Origin: Thuidium tamariscinum
Taxonomy: Eukaryota; Streptophyta; Bryopsida; Hypnales; Thuidiaceae
DNA: 64,000 nt
NCBI GenBank assembly: GCA_947034885.2
Contig: OX344758.2
Coordinates: 17,201,067 to 17,265,066, forward strand
Reading direction: 5' to 3'
Shown: positions 24,923 to 35,219 of the stretch, in pieces
Layout of the letters: the number at the start of each line of letters is the position of its first letter
How positions within the stretch are numbered: position 1 is the stretch's first letter
Notes under the pieces: model-generated
Seen by the model: the letters and a program-made list of their open reading frames with translations, nothing else
Told to the model about the DNA's origin: nothing
Databases searched by the model: none
Translations under genes and position numbers: made by a program

Positions 24923-25604
24923 ACTCATGACTTTTTCAGGAAAACTATAAAATTAGAAAATTAATTTAAAAAAATTTAAAAAATATGAATAATGTATATA
25001 CCTCTAAAATGAAGGTTTTCACTGAAGGAAATTGATAGAAAAGTTCTCTAAGTAGGAGAACTTGAAAAGTGCCAAATCTCAAGAAAATAGGTACTTTGAT
25101 TCAAAAATTAGGGAAAAGTAGTAAAAATAAGTATTTTCAAAAAATAAAAAGTAACCATTTGCAACAACTTTATGAAAATGGTCATTCACCAAAAAAACCC
25201 ACCAAAATCATATTTTATATGTTTCAAAATACAAGTAGAAAGAAGCTTACTTTGTGGACCTCCACACCACATAAAATTAACTATTTTTGAAAATCCTTCC
25301 CTGGAAAGCTAAAAGTCTATTAGAACACCATCTCAGCTAAATTTCATCTCAAAATCATTAGAAAAAGGTATTCCATAGTACTAAAAAACCCTAAACTGCA
25401 AAATGTGACATTCAATGAGGGTCTATTTTTGGATAGTAAAATATTTTTGAAAATTATGAAAATATCAAGGAAGGTGTATAATAGTTACAAGTAGCTTCCC
25501 TATAAATCTTGAGTCATTTGGAGCCAAAACACAAAAGTTATGACCGAAAAAATATCAACATGCAACATGTGACAATATAGTACAGGTGTTTCTTGCAATG
25601 ACCC
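24875..25604 (+). mobile_element. non-autonomous DNA transposon with 4-bp target duplication, copy 1
   Basis: The 730-bp element has ends GGGTCATTGCAAGAAACAC and its reverse complement. It is flanked by TGAA at 24871-24874 and 25605-25608. It carries no transposase. Relatives lie at 29992-30744 (flanked by CAAT) and 38949-39631. The usual plant superfamilies make 2, 3, 8 or 9 bp duplications, so the superfamily is uncertain; Sola-, Ginger- or Academ-like groups are possibilities. Confidence 0.8.
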
Positions 25605-25608
25605 TGAA

Positions 25609-26378
25609 CTTTCCTAGAGATGGGGTGAAAGATGATAAATCTGTAAGAGTAATATCATAAATCATCTACATTTCGGCATTTCACTAAAAACAAAATGCAT
25701 TTGATAAGTATAAAAGATAGTCAAGACACAAGCTCCACAGTTCATTCCTGTGGATGCATATGCGCTATTTACTGTAAATTATCACAACTTGGACTGCAAA
25801 GCATACACACAACAAGAATTAATCCAATCCCACAATCAGATAATCACAGATTATCAAATTTTATCATCTCGGAATGAAACCTACTCGTGAACAAAATTTT
25901 GTAAGGAATAGCCCAATAAGAGAATCGCTCCATGCGAAAAGAGAGCAAACAGTTAAACTAGCCGAAGAAAAGATCGAAACAGAAAGAATGCAAAGCGCCC
26001 CTGATTGCATCAGTATCCTGATTACAAATGAATCATCGTCATTTTTCAATGAATGACCATAAACCATGTCCAATGGAATTGGGTTGGATGGCTAAAAGAT
26101 AGCTCTCACTACGTCTGTGAAGTCTCTGATGTGAAGCCTTCCAAAAGTGCAATAATCTCTTTCAAAACCTGATTGCAATACTCTGTCTACGAAAACAGAA
26201 GAGCTCAGCAATCAAGAAAAATGTTGCAGAGAACTAGATGAACTACACTCCGTCCTCCACGATTGCCGATATATGATCACGATGAAAAAACTGATTTGAT
26301 GTAAAAACATCCACCCGAATATCTCTGGAGCGGACAGAATCCTAAGCCTCAAAACACGATACAGGTGGATTAAGAGAC
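25609..26378. other. 3' flank of the small LEA-like gene
   Basis: Composition becomes less A/T-rich toward 26378, as expected for a 3' untranslated region of the minus-strand gene that ends at 26379. Open frames at 25864-26073 and 25874-26056 overlap on opposite strands and have no recognisable domain. Confidence 0.4.
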
Positions 26379-26627
26379 TCAATTCTTTCGGTGAACCTTC
26401 TCCTTGATCCAACGTAGACTGGACGAAGTGCCTGACTTGACTTTCTGTGCACTAACTGTTGCAGCATCCCTCGTCTTCTCCACACTGTGAGTTGCTGCGT
26501 TCTTCACCTTCGCCATCTTGCTACTCTTTCGCCCTCCCTGCGTCCCTTGCACATCCTCATCGAAGTTCCTGTCGTACTCATCTGCCCAACCAAAGCCGTT
26601 TGAATCCTGCCTCTCGTAAGATGCCAT
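26379..26627 (-). CDS. small LEA-like 11-mer-repeat protein (82 aa)
   Basis: A hydrophilic basic protein of 82 residues, starting MASYERQDSNGFGWADEY. Residues about 38-82 consist of four 11-residue repeats of the form xxKxKxAAxxS (MAKVKNAATHS, VEKTRDAATVS, AQKVKSGTSSS, LRWIKEKVHRK). This predicts an amphipathic helix like those of group 3 LEA proteins. It also resembles small plant proteins of unknown function with a C-terminal WIK-K motif. There is no signal peptide or membrane segment. I chose this ATG because the in-frame sequence upstream (to 26741) is Arg/Ser/Trp-rich and looks untranslated. An intron in the 5' untranslated region is possible. The function is not established; a stress or membrane-protection role is only an analogy. 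Confidence 0.6.
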   Translation of the reverse strand: MASYERQDSNGFGWADEYDRNFDEDVQGTQGGRKSSKMAKVKNAATHSVEKTRDAATVSAQKVKSGTSSSLRWIKEKVHRKN

Positions 26628-27495
26628 CTCCGCTAAATCTTGAACCAAAAAGCACCTCGAGATTGACGGAGAACGCCAAGAGCGAACCCAAAGGCTAATC
26701 GAGCGCAAAACGTAGACAAAACAATCCTGCGCACAAAACAATCTTGATCCTTAGGACACAAGTCGACAAAACCAAATAACACCTGCACAAACACCTTCGT
26801 ACCCACAAAAAAAAACCCTCAGGCTGGGATCCGCTCCCCTTCACCAACCATGTAAGAGCTAAAAGACACAAAATAACAGAGTAGAGCTGAACTCAACGAA
26901 ACCACTCCCGGATCGAAATCTTATAAAACAATGCAAACAAGAATAGGCAAGAAAAAAGCGACAAAAACATACAACCCGAGAAGCGCCAGAACGAAACCGC
27001 AGTCCGCTATAGCTACAATGCCTTAGACAAAAGAAAACGCAACCAGGAAATTAGGTGCAAACCTTCTTAATGCAGAGCGAAGCACAAACCACGATCTAAG
27101 CCAATTTCTACCTCCACAGCATCGATCCGCGTCGCTAGATTCCAACAACAAACTATTATGCATCATTAGCGTCCCGTCTCTCCGCCTTTTAAGAACTGCA
27201 ACCTCCAAAGTGATGCTACAGTGCGCCACTTTCAACACGGTTTCTTTCTACCAGTTGATCATAACGAGGAAAGAGACCACGGATAGTAAACTGGGGTTTA
27301 GCGGAGTGCCACCTGGGAACTGAAGGTACTGTAGAGCTGTAGGGGAAGTGACGGTGTGAAGACGAAGTTGAACGGAGATTGCGGAGCAGGTGACGCGTGA
27401 ACGAAGTGAGGGAAGAAGGCAACCTCGTGGGGCTGGGGGAGACAACTGGGGGATCTGACGTGGTGGATTTCCACGTCGACAGTACTCGTGGCATT
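26628..27495. promoter_or_regulatory. 5' untranslated and promoter region of the small LEA-like gene
   Basis: GC-richer than the spacer and without a coherent gene of its own. Minus-strand frames at 27023-27238 and 27216-27494 are low-complexity Ser/Arg-rich and most likely chance. No clear TATA box was found. Confidence 0.35.
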
Positions 27496-27666
27496 ATGCT
27501 TATTACTGTAGCATAGTAATTAGTAAGTCATGGCGGGCTGGGGAAGTGACTGCAGTGAAACTGCTTTACAGTAGTGTCATAAGCAATCTCTGTCCAGGTA
27601 GACAAGCCTATTAGCATGCAAACTACAGTAGTAATCTGAATATCCTGGGGCGAACTTCACATATTA

Positions 27667-27993
27667 AGGTAAGAGGTCCTATAATGGACCATCTAAGGGC
27701 TGAAACAGAATTTCAGGGTGGTAAAACCTCTAGAAATATTTTTCAGTAAATTTTCTTTGAAAAACAAGTAGAATTGACATCTAACCCAAGTCGTTTCATA
27801 TTTTTCTGAGCTTTTTTGAATTAGTTATCAAATTTTGAAGTTGAAAGGGCATAGGGTTGTAAAATGGTGCCCTAGCTACAATGTACATTGTCAGTACACT
27901 ACTGAAGGCTATGAAAAAGCAACATGTGCAACTACTATACATTTAAGATAGGGCACCATTTTAGAACCTGCTCCATTTAAGAGCCTTCTACCT
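27667..27993 (+). mobile_element. TA-flanked MITE, AGGTARRAGG ends, copy 1
   Basis: The 327-bp element is flanked by TA (27665-27666 and 27994-27995). The ends AGGTAAGAGGTCC and CTTCTACCT form an imperfect inverted repeat. A second inverted pair (AATGGTGCCC / GGGCACCATT) lies inside. It aligns end to end with 48229-48556. A TA duplication suggests the Tc1/mariner superfamily. Confidence 0.7.
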
Positions 27994-27995
27994 TA

Positions 27996-29465
27996 TCTAG
28001 AGGGGAGCCACTTGTTTCCACAATTAAGCTCAAAGTGATAAATTATGGATTTTCAATTAAAATTGTAATTTTTGTGAATTTCTGAAGTGGTCTGTCTTGA
28101 AATTACAAAACCATTCACATAACATTTACTATAGTAGTCGGGGATACAATTGCCCTAGTTTGGACAAAATGATGTAGTATATTCCACATCAATGCATCCG
28201 GTGGATGGAATGGTGTGGAATATTTCACACCATTAGTAGCTAATGAAACATGTGTTATAAATTGTCAGTCTAAAAGAGACAAAAACAGTGTCAAAAATGT
28301 CCTTAGTGGTAGAATAAATATTAATAATTCTATTCTTAACTCAATGAAAAGAGCTAATGGCAACAAATGATTGGTAGATCACATAAGTCTAAACATTATA
28401 TGAACTAGACTTCAGCTATATAAGTATTGTTTATAAATCATTGTATTAATTTAATTAAGGGCTCTTTAAATTAACTCAACCAATAGTGTAACCTATTAGG
28501 AACATGGTGGATGAATTTTGGTGACAAGGACTCCTAAAGGGTAAAGGTAACCTTTTTGTAAAGGCTATTGAATGTTATGCTTAGAATGGAATCATGGATA
28601 TTTTATAAGCAATTTATAACCACTCTCCCTTGTATTGAATGAAACTTAAGTATTCACCATTGAAAGATTAACATGAACCCCTTGATGGCATAAATGCGGT
28701 GATTTGATCAAAAATGAACAAATTTGAATGTTTTTTTGGGACAAAATTGGAGCTTTAACTAAGATGACAAATTAGGCACCAAAAAAGAAATGGGTTGCCT
28801 ATTGTAGTGATTTCAAATCAACTCTTTCTTCATTACACATGTAATAATTAGGTGATGCTCTAGGATATACATTAGAAATATAAGTAAAATTAGGCTATTA
28901 GTTTTAAAATACAATAGGAATTAGGTTGTTTTGTATAGAAAAATTCCACTTACAAAAAATAGGGTTTTTTGCAAAAAAAACACATTGCCTTGGAGCATAT
29001 GCTTTGACTTTGTTCAAGTCAAGTAGCTACTCAAATTTTCATAGGGTAGCTTTTGTTGATACAAAACATCCTTCCATTTGGTCCTAAACCAACAAAGTCA
29101 CATTATTTTAAATTATTGTACATTGAAATATAGTTTGATTGTATTAATTTTCAATATGTCTCTCTTTCTTCCTACTAATGACATTGATTTGGTTATCATT
29201 AGTAAAATAAATTATTCTAAATAACATTGCTACATAGTTGCAAAAAGATGTCTTTTATAGATTTTCATATGAAAAAATTGAAAAATAAATGCAAAAAAAA
29301 TCTAGGAAACTTTACAAGAATTTGGGTGGAGATATGATAATAGGTAAAGTGCTATTGACCTACAAATGTCTCAACTCATCTCCTAATTTGAAGTGTTCTT
29401 AAAATATTTTAAAATCAATAACTCCAAGAAACAATTGGGTACTTATAGATGTTTTTCTAATAGTT
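27996..29465. other. AT-rich intergenic spacer
   Basis: No supported gene, RNA gene or element end was found. Confidence 0.5.
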
Positions 29466-29615
29466 TTACTCATTAGATGAGGCCACGGGTTCCCAAATTG
29501 TAGGAACATTGAAATTGCCACAGAAACACAAAAAATGTGGAATCCAATTTGGTCGAGACCATGCCACATCATCATTTTTTTCGTTATTTATTGCAAGAAA
29601 AAGGGTGGTGCTTAA

Positions 29616-29836
29616 CCCTGAAGCGCTCTGACGTCCATATTCTAAACGATGAACAAAGGGCTTTAAGGCACTGTTTCATCCAATTAACTTCTCATTTATC
29701 AAATGTAACACTTGAATCTAGAAAAGACAACCTTTCATAATGACCAAATTCATTAAATTCTGATAAATGATATATTTGTACAAAGCTATAAGCAAAAATG
29801 TGCAAAAATTCAAAAAAGGATTGAGACGTTTCAGGG
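29616..29836 (+). mobile_element. TTAA-flanked MITE, CCCTGAARCG ends (unit A)
   Basis: The 221-bp element is bounded by TTAA at 29612-29615 and 29837-29840. The left end CCCTGAAGCG and the reverse complement of the right end, CCCTGAAACG, match at 9 of 10 bases. It is present in both duplication units, so it inserted before the duplication. Confidence 0.75.
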
Positions 29837-29991
29837 TTAAGATGACCAATCAATAAAGAATTACTAAAATGTATACAATAAGTATATGTCAATTTCATAA
29901 TACTAATTGGTCATTACATTACTATTTTTTTTAGTCATTGGTTACTAAAAGATCAATTTGGTTGTCTAAATTTGTTTACGAGACCTTCAAT

Positions 29992-30744
29992 GGGTGATTG
30001 CAAGAAACACTTCACGTTTTTGGCTCAAAATGCTATTTTTTGGCATAGTACTAGCAGGACTACCCGATCCTGACAGTACAACATGTCTGACGTGTGCATA
30101 CAAATCTCAACTGTCGATTTCGGGCACTTGCAAATCTGGGCCATCAGTGTAGTACTATGTAGTATTATGCAGTACTATGGACTACTACAAGTACTTCACA
30201 AGCCACAAGGAGCAGAAAATAGCAGAAAAAGGGTCTGTGGACCTTTTTATTTTTAATAATTAAAAAAAATCAAAAAATTATTTTTAAAAAATCGATTTTT
30301 CTACACAAAATTGTACACAAATTGCAAGAAAAAATTCCTCGAAAAAAGTTTTTCCCTCTTCGTAGAGTTTGTGCAAAAGAAGGTCACTTTGACCCCATGT
30401 GGACAATAGAAATTTTACTATTTTTATAAAAACTCACTGTCAATCCTTGAAATGTTAGTAGAACTCCAACTTGTCCAATTTGTGGCTTCAAATTCGGATT
30501 TTTGAGTCAAAAATAGGACTACCCCCCCCCCCCCCCCAAATGGCCAAGGTAGACAACCAATCGGGGGCAGTTTAAAAATAGTAAAATAATTTTTAAAAAA
30601 TAGAAAAAAATTACACATCATATAAAACTTTTTCTTGCACCTTCATTCCAAATTTCAAGTTGATAGGGCAAACGATGCAAAAGTTATGAGCAAAAAACTA
30701 CCTGTTGAAGGTCAAGGGGACAAAAAATAGGACAAGTGTTTCTT
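29992..30744 (+). mobile_element. non-autonomous DNA transposon with 4-bp target duplication, copy 2
   Basis: The 753-bp element has perfect 21-bp inverted ends beginning GGGTGATTGCAAGAAACAC. It is flanked by CAAT at 29988-29991 and 30745-30748. The duplicated unit B keeps the uninterrupted site, with a single CAAT at 32107-32110. It contains a 16-C homopolymer at 30532-30547 and no transposase. Confidence 0.88.
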
Positions 30745-31735
30745 GCAATCACCCCAATAGCAATACTCTTTTACACCAAGTGCAAATATACTTCTAGATT
30801 TGCTTCTTAAGTCTTAATCCTTAAATGATGTGGGGGGTCATCCAAGAAATCATCTTTTCTAAAAGTGTAGAAATCATTGGTATTAAAAAATCCAAAAGTC
30901 ATTAGAGAAAATCTGGACTGTCTAGAAGGTTGTTTAGCTTTAGGTCAATGTGAAAAACAAGAAAATAAAAAAAATTAATTTGATTGAAAATTTTTTATTT
31001 TTTATTTTTTATCATTCAATCTTGTATGGTACTAGTTGGCAAGACTTTCTTTGACAAGATTTGATAGATATTTCCTCTGTTTGCACATTTGCAGGCAGTC
31101 TAAATGGCCCTCTGGAAAACTCAAATTTTCTCTAATGGCACATTTGAAGTCGAAGTACTATAGAAGATCTTCCTTTTTGACCCCTAATTCCAAGGATGAA
31201 TACTTGAAATTCTATCGTTTACTACAAAATGCTCTCTTGTTCATTGACTAGACGTCGTAGACAAATTGCTATCAATGGGATCACTCAATTTGACAGTTGT
31301 TGCATGTTAGTTCTCAATTTCCCAATCTGAGGATTGGCTCAATTAAACGAGTTGAAAACCTTGTTCTTTGAAGGGATAACACTGAACTCATTTTAGAAAT
31401 GAAGTTGATACTATGCCCACTACTTTGAACCTCATGATCCCTTTTTCAGGCTCTTTTCATTCCTTGAAATTGTGACAAAACGTGAGATGAAAATAGTCAC
31501 AAAGGATAAATTGTGGAACCGAGTTTGCTACTAACAATAGATCATTTTCAGTGAAAAATGACAGAGCTCCGGATCTCTACTAATTTACTCATTAGATGAG
31601 ACTACGGGTTCCCAAATTGCGGGAACATTGAAATTGCCGCGGAAACACAAAAACTGTGGAATCCAATGTGGTTGAGACCATGCCACATCATCATTTTTTT
31701 TCGGTAATTATTGCAAGAAAAAGGGTGGTGCTTAA

Positions 31736-31945
31736 CCCTGAAGCGCTCTGACGTCCATATTCTAAACGATGAACAAAGGGCTTCAAGGCACTATTTCATC
31801 CAATAACTTCTCATTTATCAAATGTAACACTTGAATCTAGAAAAGACAACCTTTCTTAATGACCAAATTCATTAAATTCTAGTAAATGATATATCTGTAC
31901 AAAGCTATAAGTGAAAATTCGCAAAAATTCAAAAAAGGATTGAGA
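31736..31945 (+). mobile_element. TTAA-flanked MITE, CCCTGAARCG ends (unit B)
   Basis: This is the orthologous copy of 29616-29836 inside the second duplication unit, bounded by TTAA at 31732-31735 and 31946-31949. Its right end has drifted (CATTTTAGGG). Confidence 0.75.
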
Positions 31946-32176
31946 CATTTTAGGGTTAAGTTGACCAATCAATAAAGAATTACTAAAATGTATACAATAA
32001 ATACATGTCAATTTCACAATACTAATTGGTCATTACATTACTATTTTTTTTACTCATTGGTTACTAAGAGATCAATTTGGTTGTCTAAATTTGTTTACAA
32101 GACCTTCAATAGCAATACTCTTTTACACCAAGTGCAAATATACTTCTAGATTTACTTCTTAAGTCTTAATCCTTAA

Positions 32177-32725
32177 CCCTTTAGGGCCTAAGGAGCCCCA
32201 AGCAACCTCTTGAATTCTTCTAGAATCAAATTTTCCTATTAAAATTTTATAATTTAATTAAATTTTTTTTTTTTACAAATAATAATTCATATTTTCTATC
32301 TAATGTGATTTTTAATTTATTTTTGGAAAAAAAATGAAATTTATCTGATTTTTTAAAGTTTATGTCTTTGAAAAATCATAGTAATTACAAAAAAGCTCAC
32401 TTTACCATGAAATTTTTATTGAAAATAGAGTTCATTATATTGAACATTATGGTGAAGTTGGCATGCTTTCTTTAGTTATACACAAATAAATTCAATAGAG
32501 AAACATGTTCCACAATGCATTTTAAAACTCTAAAATCCCCAACTTCAAATTGCCATAGACAAATCATCATTGCTCCAAATTTGATGGCCAATGGCTCATT
32601 GGAAGCGGAATACCTATGCCTTCACATCTTGTTCATACCTCAAAAGCAACTAAGGCCAAGAGAGTGTTCCAATTCCCAAAATTCAATTTAAGAGAACCAA
32701 AATTGGCATGCTAGGCCCTAAAGGG
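32177..32725 (+). mobile_element. TTAA-specific element, CCCTTTAGGGCCTA ends
   Basis: The 549-bp element has perfect 14-bp inverted ends CCCTTTAGGGCCTA and TAGGCCCTAAAGGG. It is flanked by TTAA at 32173-32176 and 32726-32729. The paralogous empty site with a single TTAA is at 30821-30824 in unit A. TTAA duplication with CCC-type ends is the hallmark of piggyBac-like elements; Kolobok and Sola3 also use TTAA. It has no coding capacity. Confidence 0.88.
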
Positions 32726-33299
32726 TTAAATGATGTGGGGGGTCACCCAAGAAATCATCTTTTCTAAAAGTGTAGAAATCATTGGTATTAAAAAATCCAA
32801 AAGTCATTAGAGAAAATCTGGACTCTCTAGAAGGTTGTTTAACTTTAGGTCAATGTGAAAATATAAAAAAATAAAAAAATAATTTTGATTGAAATTTTTT
32901 ATTTTTTTATTTTTTATCATTCAATCTTGTGTGGTACACAAGCTAACATAGAAACTGGCACTAATTGGCAAGACTTTCTTTGACAAGATTTGATAGATAT
33001 TTCCTCTGTTTGCACATTTGTAGGCAATCTAAATAGCCCTCTGGAGAGTCCAAATTTTTTCTAATGGCACATTTGAAGTCGAAGTACTATAGAAAATCTT
33101 CCTTTTTGACCCCTAATTCCAAGGATGAATACTTGCAATTCTATCATTACCTGCAAAGTACTCCCTTGTTCATTGACTAAAAAATGGCTTTAGCGTCATT
33201 TATGGGTTAAGATGTCATAGGCAAATTGTTGTCAATGGAATCACTCAATTTGAGAGTTGTTGAATGTTAGTTCTCAATTTCCCAATTTGAGGATTGACT

Positions 33300-35215
33300 C
33301 AATTAAATGAGTTGAAAACCTTGCTCTTTGAAGGGATAACAGTGAACTCATTTTAGAAATGAAGTTGATACTATGCCCACTACTTTGAACCTCATGATCG
33401 CTTTTCGAGGATCTTTTCATTCCTTGAAATCGTGACAAAACGTGAGGTGAAAATAGTCTCAAAGGATAAATTGTGGAACCAACTTTGCTACTAACAATAG
33501 ATCATTTTCAGTGAGAAATGACAGAGCTCCGGATCTCTGAAATGAAAAACGACGGTGTTTGCTCTAGTGTGGGCAACAGCCGGTTTAATTTGCGGGACAG
33601 TTTGCTGATACCGAGGATATTCACTGGTCATTCAGATTCGTGGGCTTTCCTGCAATCCATGTTTGGTGCCAAATTGCCGTTCGAAATGAACACCTGGTCG
33701 GCTTTGCGGCTTTGCCCCTCAAGGTTCAAGTGGAACTGAGAATCTGGGTTAAGTTATCATACATCCTAAGTAAGAAGAAGAATCCTCTGGCAGGTACGTA
33801 CAGATCCGCCCAGCTGAAGCTGATCGAAATCATGCATGAGCGATCGAATAACTGCCCCGGGAAGTAAGCGGGGAAGTTAAGACCCATTCCGCGACTTGCG
33901 AGACCACGAAAACACATTGGCGATCGACACTGGAGTACTTAATCACCTACTGAAGCACATTCGACGGATACATTCAATTGATAGTCAATCCCGGTGAATG
34001 TTTTCGTCGCAAACACTGTAACTCGGAGCTGGGTGGCATGGCAATGGATCGAATATTGGCGCGCTTGAGCATGCCAGACTGACGGAATTGATTGTGGAAC
34101 GCAGCTGGAGCTAGTACGTCGAGGATCCGTCATGGATTAATTCCTCCGGCGGAATGGAACGTGGAGGACAAGCTGCCCGAACGAAACTGGCAATTGAATC
34201 GTGGCATGAACTCCGCCGAGTTAAGCTGCTGAGATGAAGAAATTGAAGGAGACAGTGGAGAGACTGAAAAGGTACGTACATGGGCCTCCACCATCCTTTC
34301 TGATACTGTCATTCGGAGACATCGAATTATCAAGTGAGAACGTGGAGCTGTGATTCAGTGGAATGAAGTACAGTTCTTTGTGGGAGTATCACGGGATCCA
34401 ACCAGAGGGGTGCGTTACCCAGTAGTCTAAGTTAAGTATCTCCTACGACGACAGTTTACGTGCGCCTGAAAGAGATCGAGAGGAGGACATTCCGATTCAG
34501 GTGAGCTTAATAATGCTGAATGAGGTCGATTCATAAGTTGAGCTCGCTGGAAATCCTGGCCATAGCCAAGGATACCCCAAGGAAACCTCCTTGGCTATGG
34601 TGGGCAGGCGGGGTCTCTCTTTATACTCCACGTTCAAGATTCTTGGTTTCCCGTTGAGCACTGTGATTATTTTTGGAACAGGTACATCGATCTAGTGAAA
34701 TAATTGTGCATCAGATTGCTGCTCTTTTCTGCATGTCGGTACACTCACTATTTTTTCTTAAACTGTTCTTTCATTTGTCTCTTATTCTCTCTGTTCCGCT
34801 CACACAAACCACCCTGTGATGAGGTGGATCGGATGGACAATGCACTCTTTTTTAAGATTTGTTGTTATTTCCTTCTATTACTGACTGTTTTCCAGACAAG
34901 ACCTTGAATTTTGCATGAAGTTGATCAAGAGTATCGAGAGAAGCTGTGGATGTTACGTCGCAAGTGGACACGGAACGAGTGCAAAAACATCGTCTGAGAA
35001 GCAGCACTTTGAATTTTCTCTCATTCAACATGCTTTCTCATTCTCCAAGGGTGATCTTGGATCTGTCTAAATTTTTCAATCTTGTATGGAAAGCTGCCTA
35101 ATTCATCTCCTAAATATCGAAGATAGTGCTAGTGCACTTTTGAATGAAAGTGAAACCTAACGGTTGAGAATTATCTTCAACCCCTTTCACTTTGGATTTC
35201 GGCATGATCATGTTA
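33300..35215 (+). pseudogene. decayed partial copy of the DYAD-like gene
   Basis: The order of parts matches the functional gene at 12.7-17 kb: first-intron sequence (33300-33793), exon 2 (33794-34271), second intron, exon 3 (ending at 34500), then a jump to 3' untranslated sequence (34680-35215). Exons 1 and 4-7 are missing. Introns are retained, so this is a DNA-level duplication and not a retrocopy. Exon 2 has stops, a 9-bp deletion and about a dozen short insertions, many of 4 bp, relative to the parent (see findings). The 3' limit touches the stop codon of the lectin receptor kinase gene. Confidence 0.85.
34561..34601. repeat. 13-bp stem hairpin at the pseudogene deletion junction
   Basis: CCATAGCCAAGGA and TCCTTGGCTATGG flank a 15-base loop that itself repeats CCAAGG. 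It sits between the exon 3-like part and the 3' untranslated part of the decayed DYAD copy, exactly where exons 4-7 are missing. Confidence 0.6.
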
Positions 35216-35219
35216 ATCT

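Larger units (their letters stand above)
29466..33538 (+). repeat. two-unit tandem segmental duplication (about 2.1 kb and 2.0 kb)
   Basis: Unit A is 29466-31578 and unit B is 31585-33538. Both start at TTACTCATTAGATGAG and end at ACAGAGCTCCGGATCTCT. They align throughout except for two insertions: a 753-bp element only in unit A (29992-30744) and a 549-bp element only in unit B (32177-32725). The 3' parts of both units resemble the first intron of the DYAD-like gene, and unit B continues into a longer decayed copy of that gene. Confidence 0.85.

Noticed and set aside
30532-30547. 16-C and, at 49777-49794, 18-C homopolymers
   Set aside because: They are simple low-complexity tracts and prone to length error; no function is implied.
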